Shown here: positions 56,309 to 63,118 of the stretch, one piece after another | Layout: each line of letters opens with the position of its first letter | Numbering within the stretch: position 1 is the first letter of the stretch | DNA from: Streptomyces himalayensis subsp. himalayensis | Lineage (GTDB): Bacteria; Actinomycetota; Actinomycetes; Streptomycetales; Streptomycetaceae | Reading direction: 5' to 3' | Assembly: GCF_013778455.1 (NCBI RefSeq) | Contig: NZ_JACEHE010000005.1 | Coordinates: 124,001 to 188,000, forward strand | DNA length: 64,000 bases | Notes under the pieces: model-generated | The model's database searches: none | What the model was told of the DNA's origin: nothing | What the model saw: the letters and a program-made list of their open reading frames with translations, nothing else | Position numbers and translations under genes: made by a program

Positions 56309-56836
56309 ATGAGCGACTCCACCCCCGCAAGCACCACGGCACGCCCTGTTCTGGAGGTGTGGTGCGAGCTCCAGTGTCCCGACTGCCGCACCGCCCTCGA
56401 CGATCTCCGCGCACTGCGCGCCCGTTACGGCGACCGGCTGGAGCTGCGGCTGCGGCACTTCCCCCTCGAGAAGCACAAGTACGCGTTCGCCGGCGCCCAG
56501 GCGGCCGAGGAGGCCGAGGTGCAGGGCCAGGGCTGGGCGTACGTGGAGGCCGTGCTCGGCCGCGTCGAGGAACTGGAGCAGAAGGGCGAGCCGTTCCTGG
56601 TGGAGGTGGCGCGCGAACTGGGCCTGGACGCCGAGGAGTTCGACACCGCCCTGATCGACGGCCGGCACATCCTGATCGTCGACGCCGACCAGGCGGAGGG
56701 CAAGGCGATCGGTGTGACGGGTACGCCCACATATGTCATCGGCGACGAGCGCCTGGACGGCGGCAAGAGCCAGGAAGGGCTGCGCGAACGCATCGAGGAG
56801 ATCGCCGACCGGCTGCTGGGCGAGCGGGAAGCATAG
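56309..56836 (+). CDS. DsbA family protein (thioredoxin-fold oxidoreductase)
   Basis: 175 residues from ATG 56309 (MSDSTPASTTARPVLEVWCELQCPDCRTALDDLRALRARYG). The redox motif is CPDC at residues about 24-27. GTPTYVIGDERLDGG contains the cis-proline loop (GTPT). An ALIDGRH helix-rich insert separates the halves, as in FrnE/DsbA-like proteins. There is no signal peptide, so it is probably cytoplasmic. Substrate unknown. The frame opens at 55502, but nothing upstream is conserved. Confidence 0.88.
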   Translation: MSDSTPASTTARPVLEVWCELQCPDCRTALDDLRALRARYGDRLELRLRHFPLEKHKYAFAGAQAAEEAEVQGQGWAYVEAVLGRVEELEQKGEPFLVEVARELGLDAEEFDTALIDGRHILIVDADQAEGKAIGVTGTPTYVIGDERLDGGKSQEGLRERIEEIADRLLGEREA

Positions 56837-56941
56837 TCTCCGGGCGACTTCCTCACCGGCACCGGCGGGCGGGCACCCGGGCCCGTGAGGGTCGCCCGGC
56901 AACGGATTGCCGGCCCCCGCCTTCCACGCTGCGCCCCGCCC

Positions 56942-57766
56942 CTACAACAGGTCCTTGTACATGGCGTACACCGTCGGTGCGTACCCCAGCGACTCGTAGA
57001 GCCGCTCAGCAGGGGTGTTGCCCGCGAAGACGTTGAGGCCGATGCGGGGTCTTCCGGCGGCGATGGCCTGGGCCTCGGCCAGCAGCATCAACGAGCGGCC
57101 GTGGCCCCGGCCGCGGTACCGCTCGTCGGCCTCGACATCGAAGACGAAGGCGTCGTGGTCGCGCAGCCCCACCCACAGGGTGCCGACCGCGTCGCCCTGG
57201 TGTTCCAGGACGCTCAGAAGCATGTCGGGGGTGGCCGGACCATCGGGCAGCAGGGTCGCGTGATCCTTCTCGGACTTCGCCCGGGCCTCGGCCTCCGAGA
57301 CGCCCCGTTTGATCCAGCTCTGCGCGTAGTGCTCCTTGCCGTGCTCCAGCCAGGGACCGTACTCGGCCTCCGTCATGGGCCGGCCCAGGCTTCCCTCCGG
57401 CAGTGCGGGCGGCGTGGTGCCGAGCGGTTTCTCCATGCCGCGGTTGCGCTGCACGTAGCCGAGCGCCGTGACCAGCCGGAGCGCCGCCTCGGCGTCGGCG
57501 GGCACCGAGACCTCCATCCGCCTGCAGCCCCAGCCGCGCGCGACTTCCTCAGCCGCGAGCGCGGCGACGGTTCCCCGGCCGCGCCTGCGGTCCCGTTCGT
57601 CAATGTGCAGCTCGCGGATCTGGGCCGCGGCAGGTCCGAAGACGGGGTGCGTGCCGAGATGTATCGCGCCTACGGGACGGCTGTTCACGCACACCTGGTA
57701 GCGGCGCGAGCGTGCCCCGCCGGCATCGTGCTGAAGCGGCTCGATCGGCCGCAGGGTCGTCGTCAT
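56942..57766 (-). CDS. GNAT family N-acetyltransferase with two GNAT domains
   Basis: 274 residues from ATG 57766 (MTTTLRPIEPLQHDAGGARSRRYQVCVNSRPVG). The first GNAT domain (about 25-115) has the acetyl-CoA motif RRRGRGTVAALAAEEV; the second (about 170-274) has ERYRGRGHGRSLMLLAEAQA and GLNVFAGNTPAERLYESLGY. Tandem GNAT architecture resembles mycothiol synthase and related enzymes, but the sequence does not show which substrate. It lies alone on the minus strand before pabC. Confidence 0.88.
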   Translation of the reverse strand: MTTTLRPIEPLQHDAGGARSRRYQVCVNSRPVGAIHLGTHPVFGPAAAQIRELHIDERDRRRGRGTVAALAAEEVARGWGCRRMEVSVPADAEAALRLVTALGYVQRNRGMEKPLGTTPPALPEGSLGRPMTEAEYGPWLEHGKEHYAQSWIKRGVSEAEARAKSEKDHATLLPDGPATPDMLLSVLEHQGDAVGTLWVGLRDHDAFVFDVEADERYRGRGHGRSLMLLAEAQAIAAGRPRIGLNVFAGNTPAERLYESLGYAPTVYAMYKDLL

Positions 57767-57869
57767 CAGGGCTGTTCTACCCACCTCCGGACCCCGGGTC
57801 ATCCGAATTCCGGCGCCTACGAGGCCACCGACACCTCGGCAGATACCTGGCGGGACCAGGAGGAGGATC

Positions 57870-58691
57870 TTACGGGTCGAGGTCGTCCGCGGCCCGCTCG
57901 TCGAAGATACGCATCGCCTTAGCGGTCACAGGGCCGGGTCCGCCCGCCAGTTCCCGGCCGTCGACGCGGTGGACGGCCTGCACGTCGCGCAGCGTGGACG
58001 TCAGGAACACCTCCTCCGCGCGGTCCAGCACGTCGAGCGGCAGGTCCGTCTCGTGGGCGCCGGTCCACTCGATCGTCAGCGCACGCGTGATGCCGGCCAG
58101 GCATCCGGAGGCCACAGGGGGCGTGTGGATCTCGCCGTCGAGGACGACGAACACGTTCGATCCCGTGCCCTCGCACAGCTGCCCCACCGTGTTGCCGAAC
58201 AGCGCCTCGGTAGCGCCCTGTTCGTGTGCGCGGGCGAGGGCCACGACGTTCTCGGCGTACGAGGTGGTCTTGAGTCCGGCGAGCGCGCCGCGCTCGTTGC
58301 GGGTCCAGGGGACGGTGATCACGGCTGTGGTGTCCGGACGCCGGGCCGCCTCGCCGAGCGCCACGACCAGGGTCGGTCCGTGGTCGCCGCGGTCCGACCC
58401 GAGCGGCGAAAGACCACCGGTGTACGTGATCCGGAGCCGGCCCAGCGGCATGGGGTTGGCCTCGAGTACGGCCGCGCAGGCCCTGCGTACCTCGTCCAGG
58501 TCCGGTTCGGGCAGACCGAGGCCACGTGCCGAGCGGGCGAGCCGGTCGAGGTGGCGGGTCAGCGCGAAGAGCCGGCCGTCGACCGACTTCACCGTCTCGA
58601 AGACGCCGTCGCCGACCGTCAGACCGTGATCGAACACGGAGACGCGGGCGGCGTCGAGGTCCTGCAGCCCACCGTCGAGCCAGATCTTCAC
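57870..58691 (-). CDS. pabC: Aminodeoxychorismate lyase (PLP fold IV aminotransferase family)
   Basis: Releases p-aminobenzoate from 4-amino-4-deoxychorismate for folate synthesis. 273 residues from GTG 58691 (VKIWLDGGLQDLDAARVSVFDHGLTVGDGVFETVKS), with GGAGG upstream. The PLP lysine is in GLKTTSYAENVV, and the substrate-side motif is GNTVGQLCEGTGSNVFVVLDGEI. The fold is shared with branched-chain aminotransferases; neighbouring pabB favours PabC. It starts 42 bases after the pabB stop. Confidence 0.88.
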   Translation of the reverse strand: MKIWLDGGLQDLDAARVSVFDHGLTVGDGVFETVKSVDGRLFALTRHLDRLARSARGLGLPEPDLDEVRRACAAVLEANPMPLGRLRITYTGGLSPLGSDRGDHGPTLVVALGEAARRPDTTAVITVPWTRNERGALAGLKTTSYAENVVALARAHEQGATEALFGNTVGQLCEGTGSNVFVVLDGEIHTPPVASGCLAGITRALTIEWTGAHETDLPLDVLDRAEEVFLTSTLRDVQAVHRVDGRELAGGPGPVTAKAMRIFDERAADDLDP

Positions 58692-58733
58692 GTGGGGGTC
58701 CTCCACTCGCCTCGTACGTCCCACACCCCCGGA

Positions 58734-59792
58734 CTACGCCGCCGGGTACTCCCCCGACGCTACCGCGAGCAGCCGTGACGCCTTCAGCTCGGTCTCCTCC
58801 CACTCGCGCTCGGGGTCCGAGCCCCAGGTGATCCCCGCTCCCGTGCCGAAGCGGAGGACGCCCGCCGTGCGGTCGATCCAGAAGGTCCGGATGCCCACGG
58901 CGAGCTCGCCGGTACCCCGGTCGGCGTCGACCCAGCCGATCCCGCCGCAGTACGGGCCGCGGAGTGCAGTCTCCAGCTCCTCGATGATCCGCAGGGCGCT
59001 GGACTTGGGGGCGCCGGTGACGGAACCGGGCGGAAAGGTCGCGTCCAGCAGTTCCGGCCAGCCGGCGTCCTCGCGCAGCTCCCCTCGGACGGTCGAGACG
59101 AGATGGACGAGACCCGGGTGCTTCTCGACGACACAGAGGTCGGGGACGGTCACGGAACCGGTCTCGCAGACCCGCCCGAGATCGTTGCGGACGAGGTCCA
59201 CGATCATCACGTTCTCGGCATGGTCCTTGTCGAGCAGATCCGCCTCGGTGCGGCCGGTGCCCTTGATCGGCCCCGACTCGACGATGCGCCCGTCGCGGCG
59301 CAGAAAGAGCTCGGGCGAGGCGCTGGCGATCTCCACGCCGTGGCCGGGCAGACGGATCGTTCCGGCATAGGGGGCCGGGTTGCCGCGCGCCAGCAGCGAG
59401 GTGAGCGCGTCCACATCGGCGTCGGGCGCGACGGGCGCGGACAGGACGCGGCAGAGATTGGCCTGGTAGACCTCGCCGGCCGCGATGTACTCGCGGATGC
59501 GGCGCACACCCGCCGTGTACGCGTCACGGTCGAGCGACGACGTCCAGTCACCGGCCGCCGGCCCGTGCCAGGCCCCCGGCGGCGGGGGTGGCACGGGCTC
59601 CCTGCGTACGTCCCCGAAGCGGGCGCAGACCAGCCGCCCCTCGAAGTCGGCGGCCACGGCCCAGAAGCCCCTGGAATCCAGGGCCGCGGGGTCGTCGGTG
59701 ACGTCGAGAAGATCGCGGGCGACGACGCCGCCGAAGCGAGCCAGCGGGGCCGTCGAGGCCGTTCGGGAGGAGAGCGGAGGGGGGCTGTGCAC
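58734..59792 (-). CDS. pabB: Aminodeoxychorismate synthase component I
   Basis: Converts chorismate and ammonia to 4-amino-4-deoxychorismate. 352 residues from GTG 59792 (VHSPPPLSSRTAST). Chorismate-binding enzyme landmarks are VIIDLVRNDLG-type (VMIVDLVRNDLGRVC), PIKGTGRTEAD and GSVTGAPKSSALRIIEELE. PabA (amidotransferase) is not in the window; an anthranilate synthase glutaminase may supply ammonia. The frame is open to 60161 through tRNA genes, an artefact. It is divergent from the tRNA cluster. Confidence 0.93.
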   Translation of the reverse strand: MHSPPPLSSRTASTAPLARFGGVVARDLLDVTDDPAALDSRGFWAVAADFEGRLVCARFGDVRREPVPPPPPGAWHGPAAGDWTSSLDRDAYTAGVRRIREYIAAGEVYQANLCRVLSAPVAPDADVDALTSLLARGNPAPYAGTIRLPGHGVEIASASPELFLRRDGRIVESGPIKGTGRTEADLLDKDHAENVMIVDLVRNDLGRVCETGSVTVPDLCVVEKHPGLVHLVSTVRGELREDAGWPELLDATFPPGSVTGAPKSSALRIIEELETALRGPYCGGIGWVDADRGTGELAVGIRTFWIDRTAGVLRFGTGAGITWGSDPEREWEETELKASRLLAVASGEYPAA

Positions 59793-59946
59793 GGCTGAGA
59801 GTCTAGGTCGGGCGTTCTGGGACGGTGCCTCGTGCATCTCTTGCACGTACGTCTGGGGCCCGCTGCGGCTGCCTGGCAAGTGCTCTCCCGGCGCCTTGCG
59901 GGTGCGCCCGGGGCGCCGCGGCGCAGCACGCTGCGTAAACGCGTTT

Positions 59947-59974
59947 TTGTGCTGGCCCAGGAATCCGCTAGAGT
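59947..59974 (+). promoter_or_regulatory. Promoter of the tRNA cluster
   Basis: TTGTGC (59947-59952) and TAGAGT (59969-59974), 16 bases apart, lie 44 bases before the tRNA-Gly 5' end. The TAGAGT -10 is typical of Streptomyces stable-RNA promoters. Confidence 0.65.
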
Positions 59975-60017
59975 TCAACACGTCGCCGGGACGCGGAAGC
60001 GCGGACCGAAACGACAG

Positions 60018-60090
60018 GCGGACGTAGCTCAGTTGGTAGAGCGCAACCTTGCCAAGGTTGAGGTCGCGAGTTCGAGCCTCGTCGTCCGCT
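60018..60090 (+). tRNA. tRNA-Gly (anticodon GCC)
   Basis: 73 nt. Acceptor GCGGACG/CGTCCGC, anticodon stem CAACC/GGTTG with loop TTGCCAA (GCC reads GGC), T arm GAGTTCGAGCCTC. Discriminator T; CCA not encoded. First of five clustered tRNA genes. Confidence 0.97.
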
Positions 60091-60125
60091 CGAAGTGGGG
60101 GATCTTCCCGACCCCCTGCACTCCA

Positions 60126-60196
60126 GGTGGAGTGGCCGAGAGGCGAGGCAACGGCCTGCAAAGCCGTCTACACGGGTTCAAATCCCGTCTCCACCT
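60126..60196 (+). tRNA. tRNA-Cys (anticodon GCA)
   Basis: 71 nt. Acceptor GGTGGAG/CTCCACC, anticodon stem ACGGC/GCCGT with loop CTGCAAA (GCA), T arm CGGGTTCAAATCCCG. CCA follows directly at 60197-60199, unlike the other tRNAs in the cluster. Confidence 0.97.
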
Positions 60197-60200
60197 CCAA

Positions 60201-60272
60201 GGACGATTAGCTCAGCGGGAGAGCGCTTCCCTGACACGGAAGAGGTCACTGGTTCAATCCCAGTATCGTCCA
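60201..60272 (+). tRNA. tRNA-Val (anticodon GAC), copy 1
   Basis: 72 nt. Acceptor GGACGAT/ATCGTCC, anticodon stem CTTCC/GGAAG with loop CTGACAC (GAC reads GUC/GUU), T arm CTGGTTCAATCCCAG. Confidence 0.97.
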
Positions 60273-60358
60273 CTGGTCTGCAAGGACTTGATCCGCGAGG
60301 ATCGGTCTCCGACGACCTGGTCCCCAAAGATCCTTCGCGGATCCGCACGGATCTCCCC

Positions 60359-60430
60359 GCGCGATTAGCTCAGCGGGAGAGCGCTTCCCTGACACGGAAG
60401 AGGTCACTGGTTCAATCCCAGTATCGCGCA
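60359..60430 (+). tRNA. tRNA-Val (anticodon GAC), copy 2 with altered acceptor stem
   Basis: Same body as copies 1 and 3, but the acceptor stem is GCGCGAT/ATCGCGC; positions 2-3 and their partners changed together, keeping full pairing. Confidence 0.96.
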
Positions 60431-60460
60431 CGCAGTGCTCACGGCTCCGGTCGTGATCCC

Positions 60461-60532
60461 GGACGATTAGCTCAGCGGGAGAGCGCTTCCCTGACACGGA
60501 AGAGGTCACTGGTTCAATCCCAGTATCGTCCA
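60461..60532 (+). tRNA. tRNA-Val (anticodon GAC), copy 3
   Basis: Identical to copy 1 (72 nt). Last gene of the cluster, followed by a terminator. Confidence 0.97.
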
Positions 60533-60538
60533 CAGAAT

Positions 60539-60570
60539 CGAAGCCCCCGGTCATGCGACCGGGGGCTTCG
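60539..60570. terminator. Terminator of the tRNA cluster
   Basis: CGAAGCCCCCGGTC (60539-60552) pairs with GACCGGGGGCTTCG (60557-60570) around ATGC, a perfect 14-bp stem. It also lies downstream of the minus-strand zinc-ribbon gene. Confidence 0.92.
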
Positions 60571-60617
60571 TCGTGCTCTCGGGGAAGGCCGGGGTCGCCC
60601 GGGCCCGCCCCCCTTGC

Positions 60618-60923
60618 TCAGGACGAGAAGAGCATGTGGCCGAAGCTCTTGTGCCGGCCGTGCCCGTGGTGACCGTGGCCTCCGTGACCGCCATGGCCGC
60701 CGTGCGGGGCGCCCCAGGCCGGCGCGGCGGGCGGGGCCGGCGGGTACGCCTGCGGAGCGCCCTGGTGCGGCGGGCCCGGCTGCGACCACTGGGACTCGAG
60801 GCGGGTCAGGGCCTCGAGCTCGCCGTAGTCGAGAAATATCCCGCGACACCCGCTGCACTGCTCGATCTCGACGCCGTTGCGGTTGTAGGTGTGCATCCGT
60901 GCATGGCACTTCGGACACTGCAT
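60618..60923 (-). CDS. TFIIB-type zinc-ribbon protein with His/Gly-rich tail
   Basis: 101 residues from ATG 60923 (MQCPKCHARMHTYNRNGVEIEQCSGCRGIFLDYGELEALTRLE). The zinc ribbon is CPKC...CSGC (zf-TFIIB type). The C-terminal half is Pro/Ala/Gly-rich with HGGHGGHGGHGHHGHGRH, a likely metal-binding or low-complexity tail. It lies 69 bases downstream of the APH-like gene on the same strand. Function unknown. Confidence 0.88.
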   Translation of the reverse strand: MQCPKCHARMHTYNRNGVEIEQCSGCRGIFLDYGELEALTRLESQWSQPGPPHQGAPQAYPPAPPAAPAWGAPHGGHGGHGGHGHHGHGRHKSFGHMLFSS

Positions 60924-60992
60924 GGTGGGCTCAACTCCTCGCCGGTCGCTGCCGCTTCGCCGGAACTCTGCCCGGCCTCGGTCCGTTGCACC

Positions 60993-62006
60993 CTACTTCG
61001 CGTCCCCCGGCATCAACTGCTCCGGCATGGCAAGCATTCGGCCACAGGCTTCCACGACGGCCTGCTGCACCTCGTCGAGCGGGCGATCAGCGGCGACGGA
61101 CTTGACGATGGCGAGGGCCGCGGTCTGCACGGTCAGCGCGCGAGCCGGGACGTCGAGCGTGGCCCAGGGGTCGCCGTCCACGGGGACGGCGGGGCCGCCT
61201 GCCTGCTGGTAGGCGGTGAGGAAGCGGTTCCACTCGTCCGGCGGGAGGAGACCGCAGGCGTACCAGGCCGCCGGGCGGGCGAGATCCCATGCGGGATCGC
61301 CCAGGCCCAGGTCGTCCACGTCGATGAGCAGCCAGGACCCCTCGGGGGCCGGGTGGCGTACGAGCTGGCCGAGATGCAGATCACCGTGGCACAGGGCCCC
61401 GGCGCCCGGCATCGGTCCCTCGGCGCGGGCCCAGGCAGGAAGGGAGGACCAGGCGCGGAGCACCGGGGCGGCAGCGGGGTGGGGGCCCGCCGCCTGGAGC
61501 CTGGCGATCGCACGGGCCGCCTTGGCAGGGCCCCGCATCGGCGGGAGCCCCGCCGCGAGCGTGGAGGGCGGGGTCGAGTGGAGGCGGGCCAGGAGCGTGG
61601 CGGCTTCTTCCCATGGGGCGTTTTCGGGGGCCTCGGGGTCGACCGGGGTGCCGTACGGCCAGCAGGTGACCAGGCGGCCGTGCAGGTCGACCGGCGTCAG
61701 GCCGAGCGGGGGCAGGAGGATGCCGCTCAGGTGGGGGTGCGCGGCGACTGCCAGGCGCTGTGAGAGCTCGACGGGGTCCGTACCGGGGGCGTGGGCCTTG
61801 GCCACCGTGTCGCCGTGGCGGACGACTGTGCCGTCGGCGCGGTCGGTCAGGACCGTGTCCTGGGTTGTGCAGGCGCAGACGGCGCTCCGGGGGTGAGCCG
61901 CACCTCGTGCCTTGGCGGTCAGCGCGGGCAGTACGTCTGCTGGCAACAGGTCCCCTTGGTGTGCGGTGAACGGGCCGGGCACTGCATGAGCGTACGCAGG
62001 CCCCAC
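60993..62006 (-). CDS. Aminoglycoside phosphotransferase (APH)-like kinase
   Basis: 337 residues from GTG 62006; nearby alternatives cannot be excluded because no ribosome site stands out. Protein kinase-like fold: catalytic loop LCHGDLHLGQLV and metal-binding DVDDLGLGDPAWDL. Residues before HGDL contain VVRHGDTVAKAHAP as part of the N-lobe. APH-like kinases act on antibiotics, choline, fructosamines or macrolides; the substrate cannot be told. It precedes the zinc-ribbon gene. Confidence 0.85.
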   Translation of the reverse strand: MGPAYAHAVPGPFTAHQGDLLPADVLPALTAKARGAAHPRSAVCACTTQDTVLTDRADGTVVRHGDTVAKAHAPGTDPVELSQRLAVAAHPHLSGILLPPLGLTPVDLHGRLVTCWPYGTPVDPEAPENAPWEEAATLLARLHSTPPSTLAAGLPPMRGPAKAARAIARLQAAGPHPAAAPVLRAWSSLPAWARAEGPMPGAGALCHGDLHLGQLVRHPAPEGSWLLIDVDDLGLGDPAWDLARPAAWYACGLLPPDEWNRFLTAYQQAGGPAVPVDGDPWATLDVPARALTVQTAALAIVKSVAADRPLDEVQQAVVEACGRMLAMPEQLMPGDAK

Positions 62007-62083
62007 GCTGGACTGGTGGCTGTCCCTTGAACCCAGACCACCGCAACCATCAATTGAGAAACCGCAGCGGCGAGCAACAAGGT

Positions 62084-62157
62084 CCGCGAGAGCGGCGCCG
62101 GCTTAGGCGCAAAAAGGTGCCCGCGAGAGCGGCGCCGGCATAGGCGCAAAAAGGTGC
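62084..62157. repeat. 37-bp perfect-type tandem duplication
   Basis: Two adjacent 37-bp copies beginning CCGCGAGAGCGGCGCCGGC (62084-62120 and 62121-62157) differ at one base. They lie between the 69-residue gene and the APH-like gene, next to the hairpin at 62155. Confidence 0.85.
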
Positions 62158-62184
62158 CCGCGCAGCTCCCCAGCTGCGCGGGCA
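62155..62184. terminator. Hairpin downstream of the 69-residue protein gene
   Basis: TGCCCGCGCAGCT (62155-62167) pairs perfectly with AGCTGCGCGGGCA (62172-62184) around CCCC, 88 bases past the stop at 62273 on the minus strand. Confidence 0.7.
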
Positions 62185-62272
62185 TCTGTGCCGTCCGCCG
62201 CACCCCCGTCCCCACGGGGTTTCATGGCCGGATGTCCCCGCCCGGACCGCTCTTCCGGGCCTGGGGCGCCTC

Positions 62273-62482
62273 TCAACGCCCCAGCATCACGCCCACGGAC
62301 GACGCCTGTGTGACCACTGCCTCCCAGCCGCCGAAGACGACCACGAGGAGGGTCGCCAGCGGAAGGACCATGGCGGTCGCCACCAGCGGATGGCGTTGGC
62401 CGGACCGGCTGGTGCCGAACGCGGCGAGGTATGCCCTGCGCCGCTGCCTGCGGATCATGGTCCGCGGTGCCGTGCCCGCCAT
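62273..62482 (-). CDS. Small membrane protein, 69 residues
   Basis: From ATG 62482, with GGGAGGG directly upstream at good spacing, which marks it as a real gene. The N-terminus is basic (MAGTAPRTMIRRQRRRAYLAAFGTSRSGQRH), followed by one transmembrane helix (LVATAMVLPLATLLVVVFGGW). Ends VTQASSVGVMLGR. Unknown function. Confidence 0.7.
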   Translation of the reverse strand: MAGTAPRTMIRRQRRRAYLAAFGTSRSGQRHPLVATAMVLPLATLLVVVFGGWEAVVTQASSVGVMLGR

Positions 62483-63118
62483 GGTCCCTCCCTGACCAGA
62501 TCTCTCTGTGCTTGCTTGTCTGTGTGCTCTGCGGCTCGAGCCGTCTCGAGCCTGGCAAGCGGCGGGTGCTTGACCTCGGGGGACGAGTGCTGCACCCGCC
62601 GCTTGACCTCAAATCTATGCGCGCGGGCGATGCCGGGCGTCATGCCCTCGTACCGATTGCCGGGCATCCGCCAGGATGAGCGGCCGCGGGCCGCATACTC
62701 CCCTGGGTGGAGAAGGGGACCTAGGACTCCGGGTCTTCCCTGAGGGAACGCCCGGTCTGCTCCGAACTGTCCTCGCGCGGCACGGGCTGCTCGACCAGGG
62801 CGAGCACACGATTCGCCATGAACCGGGCCGTGCGCGCCACCGAGCCTCCCCCACCCACCGCTGGGAGGTGCCCCCACGGGTGACCTCGCTCACCTCGACG
62901 ACGCCCCGGCGCACAGCCGCCCGGCCCAATCCCCCTTCGACAATGGATGGTTGGGGATCCGGGCCATGACGAGCGGCCACGGATCCCCCCTCCCCTGGCC
63001 ACTCTTCAAGTTTCCCACCCGGCACTGACAATCGATCGGGCCGTGAAGGCGCGGCCTATGCACGCACTCGGCCGCGGAAACGTAAGCTGTGGCTCGTCAG
63101 ACGGACCGGGCAGCGGGG
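62483..63118. other. Non-coding gap before the protein kinase gene
   Basis: 636 bases. It holds a 13-bp inverted repeat AAGCGGCGGGTGC/GCACCCGCCGCTT (62557-62569, 62592-62604), a direct repeat GCTTGACCTC (62568-62577 and 62601-62610), and a dispersed palindromic repeat copy (62845-62878). Open frames here are low-complexity and unsupported, including a 32-codon candidate at 62721-62819. Confidence 0.6.

Noticed and set aside
60246..60554. Minus-strand ORF containing DTGIEPVTSSVSGKRSPAELI repeats
   Set aside because: It is the antisense translation of the three tRNA-Val(GAC) genes, a known annotation artefact in databases.
62721..63002. 93-codon minus-strand ORF upstream of the kinase, with a coherent 32-residue C-terminus
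   Set aside because: Only a short segment looks coherent, the frame crosses a palindromic repeat copy, and no ribosome site supports any internal start.
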